From: a virus
Length of the DNA stretch: 64,000 bases
Reading direction: 5' to 3' (one strand)
Virus record (IMG/VR): IMGVR_UViG_3300034104_005543
Location: 51,487-115,486 of that record
Shown here: in pieces, positions 1-7,285 of the stretch
How positions within the stretch are numbered: the first letter of the stretch is position 1
Layout: each line of letters starts with the position of its first letter
The notes under the pieces: generated by a model
Databases searched by the model: none
What the model was told of the DNA's origin: nothing
Seen by the model: the letters and a program-made list of their open reading frames with translations, nothing else
Program-made: the position numbers and the translations under genes

Positions 1-1250
1 TTTCAGTAGATGGAATAAAACCAACATCTTGGGAAGAAAAAATTATCGAACAAGGAAGAACTATGGTACCAATTGGAAGTAATTCATATGGTACAATATA
101 CGGGCAACCTGTAGGAAATCCAACAACAACTGAAAGTACCACTTATTATAAACCTATTTTTCAAAAACCATTAATGCCAAAGCTTAAAAAAATGCCATTA
201 AGAAATATAACTCAAATATCTTATGATAAACCAGAAAGAGAATTTGTACCTTTAGATATTCCTATACAAAAACCTGCAAGAAACCCTCCTCAGAAATTTT
301 ATTATGGAATGGATAAAAAACAAGAAAAAAGAAGATTAGCTGGTAAACCATATACAGCACTTAACTCTTCAGGTAATGAAATATACATAGCTTCTGGTGA
401 TACAAGATTAGATAGCGACCCTGAAAACACAATAGGTTATAATAAAGGTAGAGCTTATGTAGAAGGAGATAGAATGGAGGAGTTTGAACCGACTAGAGAT
501 ACTCAAAATAATCCTATTTCTAAAGAACAAATGGGCGGTAATATATACGATAAAGAAACTGATAATCTATTAGCTCAGATAGCTTCCATGATAGCTGATG
601 GGGAAGACCCTGATATGTTAGCAGGTTCTTTAGTAGATACTGGTTATTCAGAAGAGGTAGTAGATTCTTTAGTAGAAGAAGCGATTGATAGATTATCAGA
701 ACTAGGTGATTACGAAGAAGAAGACATCAATCAAATAGAAGATATTAAAGTTCTTAGAGAAGGTGGTATTCCTGATAGATACAAAAACCAAGGTTTTACT
801 AAAGTGGGTGCAAAACGCAAATCTAATCGTCCTGGTAAAAAATGGATGGTACTTGCTAAAAAAGGCAACAAATATAAAATAGTGCACGGTGGTTATAAAG
901 GGATGAAAGATTACACCCAGCATGGTTCAGAAGAAAGAAGAGAAAGATTCTGGGACAGAATGGGTGGTAAAAATTCTGCTAAAGCTAAAGATCAGTTTAG
1001 TCCTTTGTACTGGCATAAAAGATTTGGTACTTGGCAAGACGGAGGTAAAACTCCTATTGAACACCCTGAAGGACAAAGAAAATTTCCTGGTAAAACAACT
1101 AGAATTCCTTCTAACAGAATTACAATGGAAGGAATTAACTATCCTGTTTTAGCAATTGGAGATAATGGAAAAGCAAATTTAATGCTACCAGGTGAAGAAT
1201 ATTTGTATCTTGGTGTAAATTATGTAGATGAAGTTCCATTTTCTAAATAA
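1..1250 (+). CDS. Gly-Gly-motif virion-type protein, 5' partial
   Basis: The reading frame is open from base 3 to the stop, so the gene runs in from the left and the first internal ATG (63) is probably not the start. The N-terminal half is Pro/Asn/Thr-rich and looks disordered. An acidic helical stretch follows (around nt 540-740). The C-terminal half is basic, and its RPGKKWMVLAKKGNKYKIVH block, with Arg/Trp-rich residues up to SPLYWHKRFGTW, resembles a short basic domain seen in many Bacteroidota phage proteins (DUF5872-like, from memory). Five Gly-Gly pairs occur (MGGNIY, EGGIPD, HGGYKG, MGGKNS, DGGKTP), a feature shared with the next four plus-strand genes. As first gene of the late block it is probably a virion or ejected protein. 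No enzymatic motif was seen. Confidence 0.8.
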   Translation, partial: SVDGIKPTSWEEKIIEQGRTMVPIGSNSYGTIYGQPVGNPTTTESTTYYKPIFQKPLMPKLKKMPLRNITQISYDKPEREFVPLDIPIQKPARNPPQKFYYGMDKKQEKRRLAGKPYTALNSSGNEIYIASGDTRLDSDPENTIGYNKGRAYVEGDRMEEFEPTRDTQNNPISKEQMGGNIYDKETDNLLAQIASMIADGEDPDMLAGSLVDTGYSEEVVDSLVEEAIDRLSELGDYEEEDINQIEDIKVLREGGIPDRYKNQGFTKVGAKRKSNRPGKKWMVLAKKGNKYKIVHGGYKGMKDYTQHGSEERRERFWDRMGGKNSAKAKDQFSPLYWHKRFGTWQDGGKTPIEHPEGQRKFPGKTTRIPSNRITMEGINYPVLAIGDNGKANLMLPGEEYLYLGVNYVDEVPFSK

Positions 1251-1279
1251 ATTTCGTAAATTAGATAAACTATAGTTAT

Positions 1280-2092
1280 ATGAAAAAGTCGTCAAAACCC
1301 TGTTATAAGTGCGGTGGTAATGTAAAAATGCAAGAAGGTGGTTCTGCAGAACAAGACCAAATTATGCAAGTAATTCAAATGTTCGCAGACATGCAAGGTG
1401 TTGATCCTGAAGAAATAATTCAACAACTGCAAGGATTATCTTCAAAAGAACAACAGCAAGCTATTCAGCAGATGATGCAAGTAGTACAGCAAGGTCAAGG
1501 GCAACAGATGAGAATGGGTGGTAGTAGATATCAAGAAGGTGGGAGTACTGAGCAAGATCAAATAATGCAGATTATTCAAATGTTTGCTGAGATACAAGGT
1601 GTAGATCCCCAAGAAATTATGCAGAGACTTCAGCAATTAAGTCCTGAACAACAGCAACAAGCTATACAACAAATGGCGCAGGTTGTTCAAGAAGCTATGC
1701 AACAACAACAGGGTATGCCTCAACAAGGTATGCAACAGCAGATGATGCCACCTGAACAACAAGCAATGATGGCGCAAGGTGGTTCTTGGTACTATGGTGG
1801 TTATATGAATCACCCTATGATGGAACCTAATGGTTATCAGCACCCTGTAGCATTATTTGAAATGGGTGGTATGAATCAAATGAAGCAAGGTGGTATTCAT
1901 ATTGACCCTCGTAAAAAAGGTACATTCAAAGCTCAAGCTACTAAAATGGGTATGAGTGTTCAAGAAGCAGCGCGTCATATTCTTAGAAATAAAGATAAGT
2001 ATTCTACCGCGATGGTTCGTAAAGCAAACTTTGCTAGGCAAGCAAGTAAATGGAAAAATGAATTTGGTGGAGATATATACGTAGAAGATTAA
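1280..2092 (+). CDS. Gln-rich Gly-Gly-motif virion-type protein with tandem repeat
   Basis: A 270-residue protein in three parts. The N-terminus has a CYKCGG pair of cysteines. The centre is a tandem repeat, period 67 residues, of helical Gln/Met-rich sequence (each unit begins QEGGS and contains QGVDP). The C-terminus (residues about 205-262) is a basic helical module containing GMSVQEAARHILRNKDKYS, a small conserved module of large phage proteins that I recognise but cannot name. Gly-Gly motifs recur throughout (MQEGGS, MRMGGS, AQGGSWYYGG, EMGGMNQMKQGG). The protein ends in EFGGDIYVED, an acidic FGG tail also found on the next two proteins. A structural or cargo role is inferred from context. 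Start: the ATG 29 bases after the previous stop. Confidence 0.85.
   Translation: MKKSSKPCYKCGGNVKMQEGGSAEQDQIMQVIQMFADMQGVDPEEIIQQLQGLSSKEQQQAIQQMMQVVQQGQGQQMRMGGSRYQEGGSTEQDQIMQIIQMFAEIQGVDPQEIMQRLQQLSPEQQQQAIQQMAQVVQEAMQQQQGMPQQGMQQQMMPPEQQAMMAQGGSWYYGGYMNHPMMEPNGYQHPVALFEMGGMNQMKQGGIHIDPRKKGTFKAQATKMGMSVQEAARHILRNKDKYSTAMVRKANFARQASKWKNEFGGDIYVED
1331..1702 (+). repeat. In-gene tandem repeat, 201-bp period
   Basis: Two diverged copies of a 67-codon unit lie inside the Gln-rich protein, the first at 1331-1531 and the second from 1532 to about 1702. Both encode QEGGS-(A/T)EQDQIMQ, then QMFA, QGVDP and Gln-rich helix. Differences are mostly conservative (V/I, D/E), which indicates an old duplication kept under selection. 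Confidence 0.85.
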
Positions 2093-2097
2093 GTATT

Positions 2098-2826
2098 ATG
2101 AAAGGAACAACTACATATAAAATATGTCATCAGTGTTCTGTCAATTTGCCAGAAAACAGAAAAAACTATCGTTCTTCTAGAATACATAGCAAAGAGGTTT
2201 TTCACATGGTTTGTAGAACATGCGAAGATTCTATTAAATTAAAACCTGAGTGGTTTGAAGGCAAGTTATTGTGTCATAAATGTGCTGACTACAAAGATGA
2301 AGTTGTTTTTACACCAAATAACACTTTAAATGCTACAAGAAATTATAGAAGGTATATATGCAATAATTGTAATAAAATACGACAACATAAATTAAATGCT
2401 TCTTTTTCTGAAGATAAAAAATTAGATAAAATTTTAACTAGTAGATACAGAGGTGCTGTAGATAGATCTTTGAAATCTAATATAGAATTTTCTATAAGTA
2501 AAGCATTTCTTCATGATTTATATATAAAACAAAAAGGAAAATGTGCCTTATCAAATTTAGATATGACTTTTGAATTAAATGCAGGAAGAACTCCAACTAA
2601 TTTAAGTGTGGATAGAATAAATCCAAACGAAGGATATACAGAAAATAATACACAATTAGTATGTATGGCTATAAACCAAATGAAAAGCGATTTTACGAAT
2701 GATGAGATATATAAATTTTGTAAAAATTTTGTTCTCACATATGAGGAAAAAAATAAAAGCGAAGAAAACTTTGCTAAAGAATTTGGTGGTCAATTAGATG
2801 ATCAAGATTTAATGGAACTTTATTAA
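2098..2826 (+). CDS. HNH endonuclease with cargo-like FGG tail
   Basis: A 242-residue free-standing HNH endonuclease. The N-terminal half has CxxC pairs (CHQC, CRTC, CHKC, CNNC), likely zinc ribbons. The nuclease core around residues 145-205 reads GKCALSNLDM, then NLSVDRINPNEGYTENN and QLVCMAINQMK, the DRI...N..N pattern of phage HNH homing enzymes. The gene starts 5 bases after one virion gene and stops 1 base before the next, so it is a precise insertion in the operon. Its last 20 residues, NFAKEFGGQLDDQDLMELY, are not typical of HNH enzymes. They resemble the acidic FGG tails of the neighbouring virion proteins. It could promote its own spread by cutting phages that lack it; packaging into virions is speculation. 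Confidence 0.85.
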   Translation: MKGTTTYKICHQCSVNLPENRKNYRSSRIHSKEVFHMVCRTCEDSIKLKPEWFEGKLLCHKCADYKDEVVFTPNNTLNATRNYRRYICNNCNKIRQHKLNASFSEDKKLDKILTSRYRGAVDRSLKSNIEFSISKAFLHDLYIKQKGKCALSNLDMTFELNAGRTPTNLSVDRINPNEGYTENNTQLVCMAINQMKSDFTNDEIYKFCKNFVLTYEEKNKSEENFAKEFGGQLDDQDLMELY

Positions 2827-2827
2827 C

Positions 2828-4855
2828 ATGAAGAAAAAAGATTTTCCTTATTTGCCTAAAGCTCAAGTAGGTAAAGAACATGACGGACTTACTGTAGCAG
2901 AAAGAGCTCTACTACTTGCCGATGATTTATTTGAATCTACTACTACATCAAATTTAGTAAAATCTAAAAGCGTTAAATCAGAATCTAATAGCAAAACTTT
3001 TACTAAAAAAGATTCTGTTAAAGAAACAAGAAAGCCTATACTAATAGATGTAGTTAATAGTATATATAGTGAATCTTCTCCTCTAGGAAATACTCAATAT
3101 ATTCCTGTAGGAGATCCTAGATATGATAAGGCTAGAAGAAAAAGACCTCCAGGAGACTTTATAACTTACTGGAATGAAGATTCTCAAACATGGTTAAATA
3201 CTTATAACCCTGAGAATTATAAAAATGTTTCTGTAATTGGAGTTCCTTCAGACAGAATAGGTGATCAAGGAGAATGGATAAGAAGAGATCAGCTTAAAGA
3301 GAAAGTTAGTTATGCAGGTCGCGGATATAGGAACAATCCTGATTATGAAATCGGAGGTTCTACAGAACCTACAAAAGAATTTTATGATTTTTATGAAAAA
3401 GTAAAGAAAAAATATCCTAATGCAAGTGAAGAGCAAATTTTAAATGTTTGGGAAAAAAGTTATTTAAAAGGAGAAAGTTATAAAAATCCTTTTTTAGCAG
3501 TTACTCCTTTAATACCTGGTTCACAGTCTACCTTTGAACAATATGGTATAAGTGAACCTTATATTAATAACGCATCGTATTTTAATGAAACACCGTATCC
3601 TCAAAAGGTAAGAGATATCGATTATAATGATCCTTTAGTTTATCCTACTGTTGTTGATAATGAAGAAATACCAACTAGATTTACAAATCCTTTTTTACCT
3701 GAATCAACTAAAAAATTACCGGGATATTTATCACAATTAGATAGAATGCCTACTAGATCTGTTACTCAAATAGGTAGTCCTTCTAGTCTTGTGTATGATC
3801 CTAAAAAGGCTAAAAGTGTAAGTAAAGCAATTAATAAATTAGCTAAAGAAGATGCTGAATACAGAAGAAACCAGCGTGAAGCAGATGAAGTTATTCTTCC
3901 TACTGAAGAATCAACTAGTTGGAGAGTAAATGAAGAAGCACCTACTTCTAATGCTGATATGTACGCTTCTGAAATTTCAAAAGACTGGGAAACTGTTGTA
4001 CCTGAATTTAGAGTAAAAACTAAACCTAAAGTTGATACAAGTCCTGTTGTAGTAGACATAACATCTAATCCCAATTATGATTGGGGGTATGCTATGAATA
4101 ATAAAGGTAACATTGAATATAAAACAGAATCCCCTAATTTTATTGAAAGAAACGCTCCTGTATATAAAAAAGGAGGCTATTTACCTAAAGCTTTGTTTGG
4201 TAACATGTTCAAAAAAAATAAACAACCTTATGGTCCTACTGCATTTACAGATCAGTTTTCTCAATGGCAAGATAATAGTCAAACTGCTAAAAATGCACAA
4301 AGACAACCTCAAGCAAATCCTATGTTTATGTCAGGTCAAAACGCACCTATGACATCAAATGTAGATAATATACAAGGTACAGGAACAGAACTTATTTTAA
4401 ATCTTAATAAACCTTCTAATACAAATACTAAAGTAGAAGAAGATCCATTAAGTTGGTATGAACAAGATGAAGCATTTGATCCTCTTAAAGTAAATTTTGA
4501 TAAAAACACAAAATCAGAACCTTCTTTTGGTCAAAAAGTAGGGGCTTTTGCTAAAGGTATGTGGAAAGGAGCTAATGCAGATAACATACTACTAGGTACA
4601 AAAGCTCTTAATAATTTATTAGAAAAAACACCGGACTATGATCAGTTTCAAAGAAACTATAAAGAACCAGGTCAATCTATGAGTAGAGGAGATTGGACTA
4701 CTAATCAAGGTTTCTTACAACCTAATCGTTTAGGTTATTTTGATAAGTTTTCAGTAGGAACAGGGAGTATGCAATTTGGTGGTGAGGTAGATATGACCGA
4801 TGATGAAATTTATGAGTTTTTGGCAGCGGGTGGAGAATTGGAGTTTATAGATTAA
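2828..4855 (+). CDS. Gly-Gly-motif virion-type protein (675 aa)
   Basis: An unrecognised 675-residue protein, low in complexity and rich in Asn, Pro, Tyr, Lys and Glu, probably largely disordered. It opens with LPKAQVGKEHDG and has a related block later, KKGGYLPKALFGN; the next protein has a third copy (VGGYLPKAQVG). A helical segment EIGGSTEPTKEFYDFYEKVK lies near residue 180. The C-terminus has MQFGGEVDMTDDEIYEF followed by AAGGELEFID, an acidic FGG tail like those of the two upstream proteins. Translation starts 1 base after the HNH stop codon. The repeated LPKA(Q/L) motif suggests a shared binding or processing signal. No catalytic motif was seen. A virion or ejected role is inferred from position. 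Confidence 0.8.
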   Translation: MKKKDFPYLPKAQVGKEHDGLTVAERALLLADDLFESTTTSNLVKSKSVKSESNSKTFTKKDSVKETRKPILIDVVNSIYSESSPLGNTQYIPVGDPRYDKARRKRPPGDFITYWNEDSQTWLNTYNPENYKNVSVIGVPSDRIGDQGEWIRRDQLKEKVSYAGRGYRNNPDYEIGGSTEPTKEFYDFYEKVKKKYPNASEEQILNVWEKSYLKGESYKNPFLAVTPLIPGSQSTFEQYGISEPYINNASYFNETPYPQKVRDIDYNDPLVYPTVVDNEEIPTRFTNPFLPESTKKLPGYLSQLDRMPTRSVTQIGSPSSLVYDPKKAKSVSKAINKLAKEDAEYRRNQREADEVILPTEESTSWRVNEEAPTSNADMYASEISKDWETVVPEFRVKTKPKVDTSPVVVDITSNPNYDWGYAMNNKGNIEYKTESPNFIERNAPVYKKGGYLPKALFGNMFKKNKQPYGPTAFTDQFSQWQDNSQTAKNAQRQPQANPMFMSGQNAPMTSNVDNIQGTGTELILNLNKPSNTNTKVEEDPLSWYEQDEAFDPLKVNFDKNTKSEPSFGQKVGAFAKGMWKGANADNILLGTKALNNLLEKTPDYDQFQRNYKEPGQSMSRGDWTTNQGFLQPNRLGYFDKFSVGTGSMQFGGEVDMTDDEIYEFLAAGGELEFID

Positions 4856-4872
4856 TTTTGTATTTTTAGATT

Positions 4873-7215
4873 ATGATGAGACGTGTAAAAATTACTAAAC
4901 TTCCTGAAGCTGGTTATGGTAGACCCATATCAGAAGGGTGGAGTACAAAAAATAAAAATGGTTATACTGCTAGTTTGCTATCAGATAAGACTTCTTCTCC
5001 TGTAAGAAAAACACTTACTAGTGTTCCTAGAGGAGAAGCTAATGTAGAAGCAGAAGGTGGAGAAACCGTAGTTGGTGATTTTCAAAAAGACGGTCTTGAT
5101 GAATTTTACAACATTCAAGGACCCCGTCACGCAGATGGTCCCGGTGTACCTCTAAACTTACCAGAGTCTTTTATTTTCTCAGACACAAAGAAGATGAGAA
5201 TCAACAATCCTGATTTGTTAAAAATCTTTGGTAAGTCTAAAGGTTCTTATACTCCAGCGGCATTGTCTAAAAAATATCAACTAAACGATTACAACGCTAC
5301 TCTAACTAATAAAGATGCTGATACTTTAGAGAAAGAGACTGCGGAATTAATGATTAATAACAACCGTGATAAATTATCGAAATTATCTATTATACAAGAA
5401 GTTTATTTAAAGGGTGGTAATGTACCTAAATTCGCTTATCCCTACTTAGAAAAGAAAGGTATTAGTACTAGCCAGTTAGCAACTGACCAAGATGACATAA
5501 ATGAAGAACAGTATAGATATGGTGGGTATTTAGATAAATATCAAAATGCAGGTTCAACAAAATCTTCTAAAAAAGGCGCTACTGAACAACCTATATATAC
5601 ATTACCATTAGCAGATAATAGTTATATAGATCGAGGTTCAAACACTGAACTAAACAATTCTTTTCCTATGTCAGACAATAACGGAGCTTTTTTTGAACAA
5701 GGTAGTAGAATTATAAACACATACAATAATGGTTTACCTAACGATACCTCATATATATATATGAAAAATATTGATAAAGGAGGTAATCCTCTTACTGAAT
5801 CTTTTTATTATAATACAGGGCAAAACATGCCTGATAAAAAACCGGTATCAAACTTTCAAGGTTCAAATCAAAATACTAATCAATATTATTTTGATGCTAT
5901 AAATAGATTAACAGGTTTAGATTCATTAAATAAAAAGAAAGTTGGTGGGTATTTACCTAAAGCTCAAGTAGGGGACGATCGTTTTAATCCCGCAGATACT
6001 ACAAAAGCAAGAATTGTAGATAAAATTCCTGAAGGTTTTAAACCATACCAAGAAGATCCTAATTATGCACGGAAAATAACACAAGGTCGACAAATAAATG
6101 CTGCTACGCAAGGTACTCATACAATCGAAGGTGTTATTAATAATAAAGGAACATATTCTACTTTTCATAAAGCAGCCGTAGAAGCAGGTATTACAGATCC
6201 TGAAGAATTAAAAAAAGCAGCTGCTGACTATTTAGGTCCTAATCCTAGATTACCATCTAAAAAAGAAGTAGTTAGAGTACAACCTGTTGCACCTGCTGCT
6301 CCTTCAGAACCATTAGAAAAAATGGTTCCTAGAAGTGTTACGATTCCACCTCCTTCTGTAGAAAGAACAGGACCTCCTGCTTTTGGTACACCTGAACAAG
6401 AAACTACTGATGATGAACAAAAACAAACCTACGACTACTCTCAATATCCCAGTCAACCTTTCTTTAAATCAGATGTAGTAGATTTATATGGTTCAGCTTT
6501 TTCTTTATTTGATAATACTGATGTAGGTCCTACATATCAAAGAGTAGCAGGTCCTAGGACTATTAATCCTGTATTAGAAGACCCTACTCGTGCTATTGCT
6601 AATAGACAAGAAGGTGCTGCTAGAGCTACAGACGCTATAAAAGCATTTGGTAGAAACCCTTCATCTGCAGCATCTTACATGCAAGGTTTAGCAGCAGGTG
6701 ATACCGCTGATATAATAAGTGGTGTAAATCAAAGAAACATAGGTACCTTAAATCAAGCGCAAGGGTTTAATGCTCAAATGTTAGGTAACTATGATAGAAG
6801 TCGTCAAATGGCTGATAGACAATATGATGTAGATTTAGCTACTTACTTGCAACAAAAAGCTAATACTAGAGCTCAAAAGAGAAATGTATTTACTAACAAG
6901 TTATCTCAAGCTTATACTAATCAAGGTAATGTAAACTTGTTAAACGCTCAAGATCCAAGTTTTATGTTTAATACTAGAGCAAATAATATTCGGTTTACAG
7001 GACAACCTGGTTCTGGACAATCTTCAACACAACCTGGTTTTGCAGGAAAAAATTACAAAGACATGACTCCTGCAGAAAAAGATGAATATTTAAAAGAATT
7101 AGATATACAAGATAAGGAATCACGTATAGCAAGTCGTAATCAATTTGGTTATGTACCTAGACGAGGAGGTGCTGGTTGGAGACAACAAGCAGGTTTACCT
7201 GGTAGTAGACAGTAG
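4873..7215 (+). CDS. Gly-Gly-motif virion-type protein (780 aa)
   Basis: 780 residues. The N-terminal domain (about residues 50-200) contains NVEAEGGETVVGD, GPRHADGPGVPLNLPESFIF and SDTKKMRI. I recognise this as a conserved module of large Bacteroidota phage virion proteins, function unknown to me. The middle holds the cargo motifs YRYGGYLDKYQNAG and VGGYLPKAQVG. From about residue 430 there is a Pro-rich linker, then an Ala/Gln-rich helical C-terminal region (RAIANRQEGAARATDAI onward) resembling internal virion proteins. Two ATGs are adjacent at the start; the first is given. The stop is TAG followed by an AT-rich gap, consistent with standard decoding. The role, an internal or tail-associated virion protein, is inferred. 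Confidence 0.8.
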   Translation: MMRRVKITKLPEAGYGRPISEGWSTKNKNGYTASLLSDKTSSPVRKTLTSVPRGEANVEAEGGETVVGDFQKDGLDEFYNIQGPRHADGPGVPLNLPESFIFSDTKKMRINNPDLLKIFGKSKGSYTPAALSKKYQLNDYNATLTNKDADTLEKETAELMINNNRDKLSKLSIIQEVYLKGGNVPKFAYPYLEKKGISTSQLATDQDDINEEQYRYGGYLDKYQNAGSTKSSKKGATEQPIYTLPLADNSYIDRGSNTELNNSFPMSDNNGAFFEQGSRIINTYNNGLPNDTSYIYMKNIDKGGNPLTESFYYNTGQNMPDKKPVSNFQGSNQNTNQYYFDAINRLTGLDSLNKKKVGGYLPKAQVGDDRFNPADTTKARIVDKIPEGFKPYQEDPNYARKITQGRQINAATQGTHTIEGVINNKGTYSTFHKAAVEAGITDPEELKKAAADYLGPNPRLPSKKEVVRVQPVAPAAPSEPLEKMVPRSVTIPPPSVERTGPPAFGTPEQETTDDEQKQTYDYSQYPSQPFFKSDVVDLYGSAFSLFDNTDVGPTYQRVAGPRTINPVLEDPTRAIANRQEGAARATDAIKAFGRNPSSAASYMQGLAAGDTADIISGVNQRNIGTLNQAQGFNAQMLGNYDRSRQMADRQYDVDLATYLQQKANTRAQKRNVFTNKLSQAYTNQGNVNLLNAQDPSFMFNTRANNIRFTGQPGSGQSSTQPGFAGKNYKDMTPAEKDEYLKELDIQDKESRIASRNQFGYVPRRGGAGWRQQAGLPGSRQ

Positions 7216-7260
7216 ATAAATTTTAAAAATTTATTAAACTTGTAATGTTAAAATAGCTAT

Positions 7261-7285
7261 ATTAGTGTGAAATATTCATACTAAT
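7261..7285 (+). promoter_or_regulatory. Leader hairpin abutting a start codon
   Basis: ATTAGTGTGAA is followed by a 3-nt loop and TTCATACTAAT, giving an 11-pair stem in RNA with one G-U pair. It ends exactly at the ATG of the 959-residue gene, in the only gap above 60 nt within the late operon. It could control ribosome access or mark a processed 5' end. It lacks the U tract of an intrinsic terminator. A TTG...TATATTAG stretch just upstream is only a weak match to Bacteroidota promoters. Confidence 0.45.

Noticed and set aside
3766-4074. 102-residue minus-strand frame within the 675-residue gene
   Set aside because: No initiation context, no motif, and it opposes a continuous long gene.
7213-7215. 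Possible TAG stop recoding, as in some crAss-like phages
   Set aside because: TAG ends several genes at natural positions, followed by gaps or close new starts; no long gene has internal TAG codons.
7200-7285. Bacteroidota-type promoter upstream of the 959-residue gene
   Set aside because: Only a partial TTG and TATATTAG match with short spacing; reported as a leader hairpin instead.
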